Below, in pieces: positions 33,523-42,542 of a DNA stretch of 64,000 nucleotides. Position numbers and translations under genes: made by a program. Position 1 is the first letter of the stretch; every line of letters starts with the position of its first letter. The notes below the pieces were generated by a model, which did no database searches, was not told the DNA's origin, and saw nothing but the letters and a program-made list of their open reading frames with translations. Source of the stretch: Profundibacter sp965277155 (GTDB lineage Bacteria > Pseudomonadota > Alphaproteobacteria > Rhodobacterales > Rhodobacteraceae); NCBI RefSeq assembly GCF_965277155.1, contig NZ_CBDIBV010000010.1, positions 496,001 through 560,000 on the forward strand, written 5' to 3'.

Positions 33523-34566
33523 TTATCCCGGCGCCGCCAGGCCGCATTCGAACTGGACGAAGCGCTTCATGTTGTAGACCAGGTTCATCATCCCGATGCG
33601 AAATCGCGCCCGCTTCAGGCCGATGGAGCGGATCAGCTTGCCGCCCATGGAGCGCTCCTGAAAAGCGAATACATGCTCGACCCGGACCCGCACTTTCGAG
33701 CGCCTCCGGTTGGCCTTTTGCTGGCGCTCGCCAAGCGGCTTGCCGCGCCTGCCCTTGTGATGGATATGGCTGTGAAGCCCCCGCTCTTCCAGCTCGCTTT
33801 CGATCTTTTGCGAGCGATAGGCGCTGTCGGCCCACAGGTCCGATGAGGTGTTGCTCGCATCAATCAGACCGGCAAGCGCCTGGCTGTCATGCACGGCGGC
33901 ATCGGTGACATCATAAGCGCGGATGAATTTGTGCCGCCGGTCGACATTGATGTGGTTCTTGTAGCCGTAATAGCTCTTGCCGTGCTTCTTCGTCCAGCGC
34001 GCATCCACGTCCTTCTGGCGCTTCTTGTGGGGTTTTTCCTCCCACTCTTCAGGCGTTTCGCCCGCCTTGATTTTCTCGTTCTCGTCCCTTTTGTTGTGCT
34101 GGCGCGGCGCCGGAACGATGCTCGCATCAACAATCTGCCCGCCCATCGCCAGATAGCCCTTTTCGCGCAGAAAGGCATCGAACTTGTCAAACAGCTCCTT
34201 CATCTTCCCGGCCCCGGCCAGCCTTTCACGGTAGGCCCAGATGGTCTTGGCGTCAGGTACGCTGTCTTCAATGCCAAGGCCGAGAAACCGCATGAACGAC
34301 AGGCGGTCGCGGATCTGATACTCGATCTGATCGTCAGAGAGGTTGTAGAGCTGCTGCAAAACCATCGTCTTGAATATCAGCACCTCATCCCAAGGCGGGC
34401 GGCCAGCGTTGGATTTGCGCTGTTCGGGCGGCGTGCGCCATATGGCCTTCAGCTCGTCCCGGTAATCCTCGAACGGCACCATGTCGTTGAGCAACACCAG
34501 CGGATCACCAGATTTGTCCAGTCCCGCGTATCGGCTGGAAAGATCAAAAAATCCCATCTGACCCAT
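33523..34566 (-). CDS. IS-A transposase, copy 2
   Basis: An uninterrupted 347-codon frame identical in translation to copy 1. The nested IS-B lies downstream of its stop, so the gene itself is intact although the element's right end is now separated by 1.2 kb, which would hamper transposition of this copy. Confidence 0.95.
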   Translation of the reverse strand: MGQMGFFDLSSRYAGLDKSGDPLVLLNDMVPFEDYRDELKAIWRTPPEQRKSNAGRPPWDEVLIFKTMVLQQLYNLSDDQIEYQIRDRLSFMRFLGLGIEDSVPDAKTIWAYRERLAGAGKMKELFDKFDAFLREKGYLAMGGQIVDASIVPAPRQHNKRDENEKIKAGETPEEWEEKPHKKRQKDVDARWTKKHGKSYYGYKNHINVDRRHKFIRAYDVTDAAVHDSQALAGLIDASNTSSDLWADSAYRSQKIESELEERGLHSHIHHKGRRGKPLGERQQKANRRRSKVRVRVEHVFAFQERSMGGKLIRSIGLKRARFRIGMMNLVYNMKRFVQFECGLAAPG

Positions 34567-35782
34567 GACAAAACCCCGTCGGTCGAATCATTTTCATCCT
34601 GATGACGATTCTACCCCGTCAGGCCGGATTTTGGGGGATTTTTAGAGGTTCCCCAAAGATTTTCAACGTTGCCGGCGGTAGTGCTGTTGAGTATCTGACC
34701 ACGCCTGCGGTTGCTGCAGCAATTGACGGTGTTCAGAAGGTCGAGGTTTCACTGGTGCTCGACGTGTCGGGGTCCATGGGTAATCCATCTGCATCGGGTC
34801 GCGACAAGATCGAGGATTTGCAGATTGCTGCGAAGCAGTTTGTCGATGCACTTCTGCTAGACGCCCCGCATGCGGACACATATTCAATCTCGATTGTTCC
34901 TTATTCCTTCCAGGTAAGTGCCGGTTCAGCCCTGTTGAACAATATGAATGTATCCAACGAACACAACTATTCATATTGCGTGGACTGGACGACCTCCGAT
35001 TATAACACCACCGAGGTAAATCAATCTGTGGAACAACGGCGGGCCGGTTTTATCGCTGTTCGTGACTATAGCCGTCATCACTATCAAAACCTGTCTGCTA
35101 GCCATTGGTTGTGGAGCTGCCCAACAGCCTCTGATCGTCAAATTCTTCCATTATCCGGCAACCGGACAGCCCTGCGGAACTATATTGATGCTCTTACACC
35201 AAGGGGCAACACCTCGACCGAGATGGGGATCAAATGGGGTGCTGCCCTGCTTGACCCAAGCATGCGGCCCGTTGTTGACGATATGATCACCGATGGAACA
35301 GTTGACCCGATGTTCTCTGGTCGTCCGAACACCTATGGTGAAGAGGGCATTTTAAAAGTCATCGTTGCCATGACGGATGGTGCCAATACCTATAGCTACG
35401 AATTGTTGGATCCTTACCGCACGGGTATGTCCAATGTCTGGCGCCAAGACACGTCAGGTACCGACAGCCGTATCAGGTACTGGGTTTACAATCCCAGCCA
35501 CAGCGGAAGTAATAAGTACCGGTATTTGAAATACAGTACAGGTGGTAGCCTTAAAATTTCCCAATGGGTCGCTGCCCCCAGCACGGATGCTGAACATCTG
35601 TCGATGGCAAAACTGTGGCGCGTTGCAACAACATATTTTGTTGCGGACAGATTGGAATATAAAGCGGGTCTAAGCAAATACGACTGGGGCACAGGAACAT
35701 ACCGCAAATACGGGCCAACCGTAAAAGACCAACGCATGGCTGCGATCTGTGCCGCTGCGAAGGCTAACAATATCCTACTTTA

Positions 35783-37064
35783 GGGAACCTCTAAAAATCC
35801 CCCAAAATCCGGCCTGACGGGGTAGAATCGTCATCAGGATGAAAATGATTCGACCGACGGGGTTTTGTCATGGGTCAGATGGGATTTTTTGATCTTTCCA
35901 GCCGATACGCGGGACTGGACAAATCTGGTGATCCGCTGGTGTTGCTCAACGACATGGTGCCGTTCGAGGATTACCGGGACGAGCTGAAGGCCATATGGCG
36001 CACGCCGCCCGAACAGCGCAAATCCAACGCTGGCCGCCCGCCTTGGGATGAGGTGCTGATATTCAAGACGATGGTTTTGCAGCAGCTCTACAACCTCTCT
36101 GACGATCAGATCGAGTATCAGATCCGCGACCGCCTGTCGTTCATGCGGTTTCTCGGCCTTGGCATTGAAGACAGCGTACCTGACGCCAAGACCATCTGGG
36201 CCTACCGTGAAAGGCTGGCCGGGGCCGGGAAGATGAAGGAGCTGTTTGACAAGTTCGATGCCTTTCTGCGCGAAAAGGGCTATCTGGCGATGGGCGGGCA
36301 GATTGTTGATGCGAGCATCGTTCCGGCGCCGCGCCAGCACAACAAAAGGGACGAGAACGAGAAAATCAAGGCGGGCGAAACGCCTGAAGAGTGGGAGGAA
36401 AAACCCCACAAGAAGCGCCAGAAGGACGTGGATGCGCGCTGGACGAAGAAGCACGGCAAGAGCTATTACGGCTACAAGAACCACATCAATGTCGACCGGC
36501 GGCACAAATTCATCCGCGCTTATGATGTCACCGATGCCGCCGTGCATGACAGCCAGGCGCTTGCCGGTCTGATTGATGCGAGCAACACCTCATCGGACCT
36601 GTGGGCCGACAGCGCCTATCGCTCGCAAAAGATCGAAAGCGAGCTGGAAGAGCGGGGGCTTCACAGCCATATCCATCACAAGGGCAGGCGCGGCAAGCCG
36701 CTTGGCGAGCGCCAGCAAAAGGCCAACCGGAGGCGCTCGAAAGTGCGGGTCCGGGTCGAGCATGTATTCGCTTTTCAGGAGCGCTCCATGGGCGGCAAGC
36801 TGATCCGCTCCATCGGCCTGAAGCGGGCGCGATTTCGCATCGGGATGATGAACCTGGTCTACAACATGAAGCGCTTCGTCCAGTTCGAATGCGGCCTGGC
36901 GGCGCCGGGATAAGGGTTCATGGGGTGAGGTGTGCCTGAAATACCCAAAACCGGCTTGAAACCGGTGAAAATGGGTTTATGATCCGAAGCAATCAGGCGG
37001 GACAGGCGAAAAACCGTCCACCCCGCCGCGAAGAAGGCGAAAACGGGAATTTACAGAGGTTCCC
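35783..37064 (+). mobile_element. IS-A copy 3, inside tadG
   Basis: The 1282-bp element is flanked by TTTA at 35779-35782 and 37065-37068. Removing it and one duplicate restores the tadG frame exactly, so this insertion is simple and recent. Confidence 0.95.
35870..36913 (+). CDS. IS-A transposase, copy 3
   Basis: Intact 347-codon gene, same translation as copy 1, in the same direction as the tadG gene it interrupts. Its promoter is presumably inside the left end. Confidence 0.95.
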   Translation: MGQMGFFDLSSRYAGLDKSGDPLVLLNDMVPFEDYRDELKAIWRTPPEQRKSNAGRPPWDEVLIFKTMVLQQLYNLSDDQIEYQIRDRLSFMRFLGLGIEDSVPDAKTIWAYRERLAGAGKMKELFDKFDAFLREKGYLAMGGQIVDASIVPAPRQHNKRDENEKIKAGETPEEWEEKPHKKRQKDVDARWTKKHGKSYYGYKNHINVDRRHKFIRAYDVTDAAVHDSQALAGLIDASNTSSDLWADSAYRSQKIESELEERGLHSHIHHKGRRGKPLGERQQKANRRRSKVRVRVEHVFAFQERSMGGKLIRSIGLKRARFRIGMMNLVYNMKRFVQFECGLAAPG

Positions 37065-37629
37065 TTTATACAATCGGTTTTGAAGTTTCCAATGATAATG
37101 CCCTGAAACTGCAAAGCTGCGCAACAACCTCCGCACACTTCTTCCGCGTGGATGGCGTTAACATTGCCGATGCATTTGCCGAAATCGCGGCTCAGTTGAA
37201 AAGCTTGAGACTGGTAAGATGACACATATGTTACGCAACTTGCGGCTTCAGGCACAGCGTCTGCGAGATAGCGAGAGCGGGAACGCGACGATCCAGTTCG
37301 TGATTATGTTCCCGATTTTCCTGACGCTGTTTCTGTCATCTTTCGAGTTTAGCATATTGATGCTGCGCCAAACGTTTCTGGAACGATCTGTTGATAAAGT
37401 GGTACGGAAATTACGGTTGGGGCAGCTTCCAAACCCCACACATGAAACAATCCGGACCGCGATTTGTGATGGCGCCCCTATTCTGCCGGATTGCATGGAT
37501 ACCCTGCTGGTCGAAATGCGTGTTGTTAGCACGGTAACATGGGCACCGCTGGCAACCGATGTCAGAGGTGGTCGCGGAAATTCGGACCAGTTGTTAAGGT
37601 GGATCGACTTATGAGAAAGACGATTCAAA

Positions 37630-37938
37630 ATGACGAAACGAAAGAACCATTCTCCCGAATTCAAAGCCCGCGTTGCGCTTGAAGCAATCCGCGAGGAAAT
37701 GACGATGGCGGAGCTGTCGAAGAAGTATGGTGTGCATCCAACCCAGATTGGCACATGGAAACGAGCAGCGATTGAAAACATGGCCACGGCATTTTCCAGA
37801 CGGGGCCGTGATCCTGATCGGGTTGATGAAGCCCAGATTGAGAAGCTGCACTCCAAGATTGGTCAGCTGGTCGTGGAACGGGATTTTTTAGCCAACGCCT
37901 CGCAACAGTTGCTCGGGAAGCGAGGCAAAAAATGGTGA
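37630..37938 (+). CDS. IS3-family OrfA (helix-turn-helix protein)
   Basis: This 102-aa protein starts MTKRKNHSPEFKARVALEAI. An N-terminal helix-turn-helix (EEMTMAELSKKYGVHPTQIG) is followed by a leucine-zipper-like helix (IEKLHSKIGQLVVERDFLAN), the usual OrfA of this family. It ends at TGA 37936-37938, 7 bp beyond the orfB start. A run of six A (37927-37932) just before the stop is a good site for a programmed -1 frameshift to make the OrfAB transposase. Confidence 0.93.
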   Translation: MTKRKNHSPEFKARVALEAIREEMTMAELSKKYGVHPTQIGTWKRAAIENMATAFSRRGRDPDRVDEAQIEKLHSKIGQLVVERDFLANASQQLLGKRGKKW

Positions 37939-38762
37939 GCCGTGAGCATGATCTGAGTGTGCGACGACAATGCGGGCTACTTTCTCTGGCGCGCTCGAAC
38001 CTGTATTACCAGCCAAAAGGCGAAAGTGCTGAAAATTTGCGGTTCATGACAATAATCGACAAGCAATTCTTGCAGACGCCGTGGTATGGATCACGGCAAA
38101 TGGCCCGGCACATGCAGCGCCAAGGTTACAAGTGTGGTCGCCACAGGGTCCGCCGTTTGATGCGGCTGATGCGGTTGGTTCCGATCTACCAGACGCCCAA
38201 CACGAGCAAGAAACATCCGCAGCATAAGATCTACCCGTATCTGCTGCGAGACCTGACGATTGATCGTCCAAACCATGTGTGGTGCGTAGATATCACCTAC
38301 ATTCCGATGCAGCGCGGGTTCCTCTATTTGGTCGCGATCATGGACTGGCACAGCCGCAAGGTTTTGAGCTGGAGATTGTCAAACAGCATGGAGGCAGATT
38401 TTTGCGTTGAAGCCCTGAAAGAGGCTATGGCCAAATACGGCAAGCCCGATATCATGAACAGCGACCAGGGCAGCCAGTTCACCGGGTTTGAATGGACGCA
38501 GGCGCTGAAAGAAGCCGACGTGAAAATCTCGATGGATGGCAAAGGTCGCTGGGTCGATAACCGGATGATCGAGCGGCTTTGGCGATCCTTGAAATACGAA
38601 TGCATTTACCTCAACGCATTTGAAACGGGTTCGCAGACCCGCGCCGGGATCGGGAAATGGTTGGCTTACTACAACACCGAGCGCCCGCATTCCACCCACG
38701 GAATATTGACCCCGGATGAAGCCTATGACAGAAAAACAAAACCAATGAGTTTGGCAGCCTAA
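37932..38762 (+). CDS. IS3-family OrfB (DDE integrase-type transposase)
   Basis: This 276-aa frame is in the -1 register relative to orfA. An N-terminal HTH_21-like part is followed by an rve core: first Asp in HVWCVDITYIPMQRG, second Asp in IMNSDQGSQFTG, and Glu in DNRMIERLWRSLKYE. The C-terminal YYNTERPHSTHG motif is also typical. It is complete and probably functional when fused to OrfA by frameshifting. Confidence 0.94.
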   Translation: MVSREHDLSVRRQCGLLSLARSNLYYQPKGESAENLRFMTIIDKQFLQTPWYGSRQMARHMQRQGYKCGRHRVRRLMRLMRLVPIYQTPNTSKKHPQHKIYPYLLRDLTIDRPNHVWCVDITYIPMQRGFLYLVAIMDWHSRKVLSWRLSNSMEADFCVEALKEAMAKYGKPDIMNSDQGSQFTGFEWTQALKEADVKISMDGKGRWVDNRMIERLWRSLKYECIYLNAFETGSQTRAGIGKWLAYYNTERPHSTHGILTPDEAYDRKTKPMSLAA

Positions 38763-39046
38763 ATGAAACCCTGATCCATCTTAAACTGGCTGCTGACTGG
38801 TCAAAAAAGTGGGACCACCTCTGTCGTCTGCAAGGATAAAAGCATTGATATCAACGTTACGCCGCCCGGCCCCGGATTTGTCAATGCCGGTGCGGCAAAT
38901 GAAATGGTACTGGTTCGTGCGTGCTCAGTGTTCAAACCTATATTCCCAACAACACAATTAGGAATGAGCCTGAAACGGACTGATCTTGGCGGTTATGCTT
39001 TGGCAGCCAATTCTGCATTTGTGAACGAGCCGAGGTGAGGATGTAA

Positions 39047-39616
39047 ATGTCGTATTTAACGAAAAATATCCGCAATTTCTGGGATGACGAAGCCGGAACG
39101 GCCGTCATTGAAACGGCCATCATCTTTCCAATGCTGATGACGACGCTTGTCGCCATGAGTGTCTATTTTAACGCGTTTCGTGTTAAAAGCGTCAACCTGA
39201 AAGCGGCCTATACAATCAGCGATATGGTCTCTCGCGTTGTTCCCATTCTGACTCCGGATTTTGTTGATGGCCTGGGGACAATGTACCAGTTCCTTAGCGG
39301 GAGCGGAAATCCAACCTGGATCCGTCTTACATTGGTCCGGTTCAAAGACAACGACCCTGCACTCACCTCGGACGACGAATATATTATCGAATATTCCTAC
39401 GGCACAAATGGCCAACCACCTCATACAGACGCAACTCTGGTTAATATAAAAGACAAAATACCCAAAATGGTGGATGGCGATACTACGTATGTTATGGAAA
39501 CCCACATGCGTTTTATACCGATGTTCAGTATTGGTTTGAATGAATATGATCTGGACCATGTGATCATGACACGTCCACGGTCGGTCCCGGCATGCTGGCA
39601 AACCTGCATTAACTAA
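39047..39616 (+). CDS. Second TadE-like minor pilin, intact
   Basis: This 189-aa protein starts MSYLTKNIRNFWDDEAGTAV. The single membrane helix with Glu at +5-like position (AVIETAIIFPMLMTTLVAMS, residues 19-38) is the TadE/TadF signature. A periplasmic domain follows with Cys residues near the C-terminus (PACWQTCIN). The start is 8 bp after the split tadE, with GAGG ahead of it. IS-A copy 4 landed on its stop codon, but the TAAA duplication regenerates TAA, so the protein is unchanged. Without tadG and tadE the pilus role of this protein is doubtful. Confidence 0.83.
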   Translation: MSYLTKNIRNFWDDEAGTAVIETAIIFPMLMTTLVAMSVYFNAFRVKSVNLKAAYTISDMVSRVVPILTPDFVDGLGTMYQFLSGSGNPTWIRLTLVRFKDNDPALTSDDEYIIEYSYGTNGQPPHTDATLVNIKDKIPKMVDGDTTYVMETHMRFIPMFSIGLNEYDLDHVIMTRPRSVPACWQTCIN

Positions 39617-39617
39617 A

Positions 39618-40899
39618 GGGAACCTCTAAAAATCCCCCAAAATCCGGCCTGACGGGGTAGAATCGTCATCAGGATGAAAATGATTCGACCGACGGGGTTT
39701 TGTCATGGGTCAGATGGGATTTTTTGATCTTTCCAGCCGATACGCGGGACTGGACAAATCTGGTGATCCGCTGGTGTTGCTCAACGACATGGTGCCGTTC
39801 GAGGATTACCGGGACGAGCTGAAGGCCATATGGCGCACGCCGCCCGAACAGCGCAAATCCAACGCTGGCCGCCCGCCTTGGGATGAGGTGCTGATATTCA
39901 AGACGATGGTTTTGCAGCAGCTCTACAACCTCTCTGACGATCAGATCGAGTATCAGATCCGCGACCGCCTGTCGTTCATGCGGTTTCTCGGCCTTGGCAT
40001 TGAAGACAGCGTACCTGACGCCAAGACCATCTGGGCCTACCGTGAAAGGCTGGCCGGGGCCGGGAAGATGAAGGAGCTGTTTGACAAGTTCGATGCCTTT
40101 CTGCGCGAAAAGGGCTATCTGGCGATGGGCGGGCAGATTGTTGATGCGAGCATCGTTCCGGCGCCGCGCCAGCACAACAAAAGGGACGAGAACGAGAAAA
40201 TCAAGGCGGGCGAAACGCCTGAAGAGTGGGAGGAAAAACCCCACAAGAAGCGCCAGAAGGACGTGGATGCGCGCTGGACGAAGAAGCACGGCAAGAGCTA
40301 TTACGGCTACAAGAACCACATCAATGTCGACCGGCGGCACAAATTCATCCGCGCTTATGATGTCACCGATGCCGCCGTGCATGACAGCCAGGCGCTTGCC
40401 GGTCTGATTGATGCGAGCAACACCTCATCGGACCTGTGGGCCGACAGCGCCTATCGCTCGCAAAAGATCGAAAGCGAGCTGGAAGAGCGGGGGCTTCACA
40501 GCCATATCCATCACAAGGGCAGGCGCGGCAAGCCGCTTGGCGAGCGCCAGCAAAAGGCCAACCGGAGGCGCTCGAAAGTGCGGGTCCGGGTCGAGCATGT
40601 ATTCGCTTTTCAGGAGCGCTCCATGGGCGGCAAGCTGATCCGCTCCATCGGCCTGAAGCGGGCGCGATTTCGCATCGGGATGATGAACCTGGTCTACAAC
40701 ATGAAGCGCTTCGTCCAGTTCGAATGCGGCCTGGCGGCGCCGGGATAAGGGTTCATGGGGTGAGGTGTGCCTGAAATACCCAAAACCGGCTTGAAACCGG
40801 TGAAAATGGGTTTATGATCCGAAGCAATCAGGCGGGACAGGCGAAAAACCGTCCACCCCGCCGCGAAGAAGGCGAAAACGGGAATTTACAGAGGTTCCC
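39618..40899 (+). mobile_element. IS-A copy 4, at the stop codon of the second tadE-like gene
   Basis: It is flanked by TAAA at 39614-39617 and 40900-40903. The native terminator of the pilus operon lies just beyond its right end, so the element separates the last gene from its terminator. Confidence 0.95.
39705..40748 (+). CDS. IS-A transposase, copy 4
   Basis: Intact 347-codon gene with the same product as copy 1, co-directional with the pilus genes upstream. Confidence 0.95.
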   Translation: MGQMGFFDLSSRYAGLDKSGDPLVLLNDMVPFEDYRDELKAIWRTPPEQRKSNAGRPPWDEVLIFKTMVLQQLYNLSDDQIEYQIRDRLSFMRFLGLGIEDSVPDAKTIWAYRERLAGAGKMKELFDKFDAFLREKGYLAMGGQIVDASIVPAPRQHNKRDENEKIKAGETPEEWEEKPHKKRQKDVDARWTKKHGKSYYGYKNHINVDRRHKFIRAYDVTDAAVHDSQALAGLIDASNTSSDLWADSAYRSQKIESELEERGLHSHIHHKGRRGKPLGERQQKANRRRSKVRVRVEHVFAFQERSMGGKLIRSIGLKRARFRIGMMNLVYNMKRFVQFECGLAAPG

Positions 40900-40907
40900 T
40901 AAACTCA

Positions 40908-40937
40908 AAGGCGCCGGAAGTTTCCAGCGCCTTTTTT
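40908..40937 (+). terminator. Intrinsic terminator of the tad-like operon
   Basis: GGCGC (40910-40914) pairs with GCGCC (40927-40931), with an inner GGAA/TTCC pair, and six T follow (40932-40937). On the other strand it overlaps the last codon of the convergent gene and may act in both directions. Confidence 0.85.
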
Positions 40938-41424
40938 ATTGGTGATTATTTTCTTTTTCAGCCAGCATTGCCGCCAGAATTTCCGACATATACTTGGCCT
41001 GTGACGCTGCCGTCACTCCACCAACACCAACCCGTTTGCCAAAGCGCCACCAGATGCCGGGGGCCCAGGCCTTTTGCTGTGAAGTTTTGGTTAGAACGGA
41101 AAACCCGTTTGAGGGCTTCAAGGAAAACGAGCCCCGCACAACCCCTGTCATATCCTCGACCCGTGCCAGAACCCGCCCGTTTGTTGTGCGCAATTCGTCC
41201 CGTGTCAGCACCACCCCGTGCAGCGTTGCCCGCCGCATCAGTTCGGCTGCCCACAACACCAACCCTCCGATCCCGAGCATTAGAACACGCAAAAACAATG
41301 ATGAAGGTGGCGTCGCCAAAGCGATATAAACCAATATACCCCCAAGCAAGGCCAGTACAGCCAATCCGGAATAACGTCGGATAGTCGATGGCATAACAGT
41401 TGCAATCACTTCAGTATTCGGCAT
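40936..41424 (-). CDS. Conserved-type membrane protein of unknown function
   Basis: The start ATG 41424 (MPNTEVIATVMPSTIRRYSG) gives 162 aa, with AGGAG 9 bp ahead; a TTG two codons upstream is less likely. Two membrane segments lie at about residues 20-37 and 46-66. The cytoplasmic C-terminal region has alternating strands (LHGVVLTRDELRTTNGRVLA, VVRGSFSLKPSNGFSVLT, GIWWRFGKRVGVGGVT), reminiscent of a small PH-like beta domain. No firm family is known to me. The TetR gene upstream on the same strand could be co-transcribed. Confidence 0.65.
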   Translation of the reverse strand: MPNTEVIATVMPSTIRRYSGLAVLALLGGILVYIALATPPSSLFLRVLMLGIGGLVLWAAELMRRATLHGVVLTRDELRTTNGRVLARVEDMTGVVRGSFSLKPSNGFSVLTKTSQQKAWAPGIWWRFGKRVGVGGVTAASQAKYMSEILAAMLAEKENNHQ

Positions 41425-41485
41425 TCCCAACTCCTATGTGGTTGCGTCGGATGTATTGGTTCCATTTACAAATTACGAGAGCCAA

Positions 41486-42073
41486 TCACCCGGCCACAGC
41501 CTTGCGCGCCATATCCCAGTATATTTCTTCCACTTTGTCCCGCGACAGGCGTCCGCCCTCGCGATACCATGTGTTCACGCCCGTCAACATCGCAATCAGT
41601 GCCATCATTGCCAGTTTGGTATCGGGCACGGCAAATATCCCCGCCTGCTGGCCCTCCCGCAAAATACCTTCCAGCACATCTTCATAGCGCTTGCGTAACC
41701 CTTCGATCACCGCGAAATTTTCCTCGGACAGGTTGCGTAACTCCATATAGGCAATGAACACCGCATCCGGTCGATCCAGGTGAAACCCGATGTGGAACCG
41801 CACAAAAGCCTCGAGCTGTTCCAATGGCCCCCTGCCCTTTTCCTGCGCCTCCCATGCGGTCAGCAAATCTTGCATATGCCCCTGCATCAGATCAAACAGC
41901 AGGCTTTGCTTGTCTGGCGTATAAAGATACAGCGCACCGGCCTGTACTCCGACTTCGGATGCGATCTGGCGCATGGAAACGGCGGCAAACCCGTGACGCG
42001 CAAACAGCTTGGACGCCGCTTGCTGTACCCTGGGGCCGGTGATCTGGGAATGGGAACCTGTTTTACGTGCCAT
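41486..42073 (-). CDS. TetR-family transcriptional regulator
   Basis: This 195-aa protein has a TetR_N helix-turn-helix at residues about 10-56 (QQAASKLFARHGFAAVSMRQ, IASEVGVQAGALYLYTPDKQ), followed by an all-helical ligand-binding domain. The sequence is unbroken. Its closest-looking relatives are regulators of lipid or aromatic degradation, but no such genes lie nearby. It is divergent from a lipoprotein gene 97 bp away. Confidence 0.9.
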   Translation of the reverse strand: MARKTGSHSQITGPRVQQAASKLFARHGFAAVSMRQIASEVGVQAGALYLYTPDKQSLLFDLMQGHMQDLLTAWEAQEKGRGPLEQLEAFVRFHIGFHLDRPDAVFIAYMELRNLSEENFAVIEGLRKRYEDVLEGILREGQQAGIFAVPDTKLAMMALIAMLTGVNTWYREGGRLSRDKVEEIYWDMARKAVAG

Positions 42074-42170
42074 AGGCGATGTTTATCTGAACATGCGTTC
42101 ATTTCAAAGCCCTGCTTGTGCCCACACCACAGAACGCCCTATTATCGGGCAAACATTTCGGGAATCCTCT

Positions 42171-42464
42171 ATGCTGCGTCTTTCACTTGCATTTACACTT
42201 GCTGCCCTGCTGGGGGCATGCAGTGATTTCCCGCAACTGGATAATGCGGTTTCCCCCGCTGCCAAAAATGCGCCCTACCCGTCGCTTATCCCAATGGATC
42301 AGGCCCTTGCCAATGCACAGGATGTGCAAATCACCGATGAAACCGTCAGCACCCTGAGCGGCCGGATGAACGGGTTGAAGAATCGCGCCACCCGCGCCAA
42401 GCGCCCGGTGATCGACACTAAAACCCGCAAGCGCCTGCAAGACGCCATAGATCGCCACAGTTAA
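42171..42464 (+). CDS. Small lipoprotein
   Basis: The start ATG 42171 (MLRLSLAFTLAALLGACSDF) gives 97 aa. LLGAC is a lipobox, with Cys at residue 17 as the lipidation site, and the residue after it is Ser, which favours outer-membrane sorting. The mature part is hydrophilic and helical (IPMDQALANAQDVQITDETV, RMNGLKNRATRAKRPVIDTK). It lies 78 bp before hom and may be read with it. No function is recognised. Confidence 0.75.
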   Translation: MLRLSLAFTLAALLGACSDFPQLDNAVSPAAKNAPYPSLIPMDQALANAQDVQITDETVSTLSGRMNGLKNRATRAKRPVIDTKTRKRLQDAIDRHS

Positions 42465-42542
42465 GGCCACCTGCCGCGTTGCACAGCACCGCGTTTGCCG
42501 CTACAGAATTCAGCAACACAAATTCAGCCGGAGACCCGCAAC

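Larger units (their letters stand above)
32144..34653 (-). mobile_element. IS-A copy 2, carrying a nested IS-B; no target duplication
   Basis: The ends match the other copies, and the length without IS-B and its 4-bp duplication is 1282 bp. The flanks differ (TCTA at 32140-32143, CAAA at 34654-34657), and the tadG gene on the right lacks its 5' part on the left. This is the mark of a deletion or recombination at this copy. Confidence 0.93.
34654..37222 (+). pseudogene. tadG: TadG-like von Willebrand factor A protein of a Flp pilus locus, cut by two IS-A copies
   Basis: The 5' part is missing at the IS-A copy 2 junction. What remains starts FNVAGGSAVEYLTTPAVAAA and enters a vWA domain with the metal site DVSGSMGN, then IVAMTDGANT. 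IS-A copy 3 (35783-37064, TTTA duplication) interrupts it. When the IS is removed, the frame continues as ILLYTIGFEVSNDNALKLQS to the end (TGA 37220-37222). About 420 aa remain, without the N-terminal membrane helix. A 393-aa frame starting at an ATG inside IS-A copy 2 (34602) fuses in frame to the remnant and could still be expressed. Full-length TadG-type proteins act in assembly of tight-adherence pili. Confidence 0.82.
37564..38822 (+). mobile_element. IS3-family insertion sequence (1259 bp) inside tadE
   Basis: Imperfect inverted ends begin AGAGGTGGTC on both sides. A 3-bp duplication GTC (37561-37563 and 38823-38825) flanks it, normal for IS3 elements. It holds overlapping orfA and orfB. 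Confidence 0.93.
37219..39038 (+). pseudogene. tadE: TadE-like minor pilin gene split by an IS3-family element
   Basis: The start overlaps the tadG stop by 4 bp (ATGA), showing translational coupling. The first 115 codons encode an N-terminal tail and a single membrane helix of TadE type (SGNATIQFVIMFPIFLTLFL, residues about 20-45) and end with TWAPLATDV. The remaining 70 codons resume after the IS at 38826 with VCKDKSIDINVTPPGPG and end at TGA 39036-39038. The joined length is 185 aa and the junction is in frame. The current product would be a 131-aa chimera with an IS-derived tail. TadE proteins are processed pseudopilins of the Flp pilus. Confidence 0.85.
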
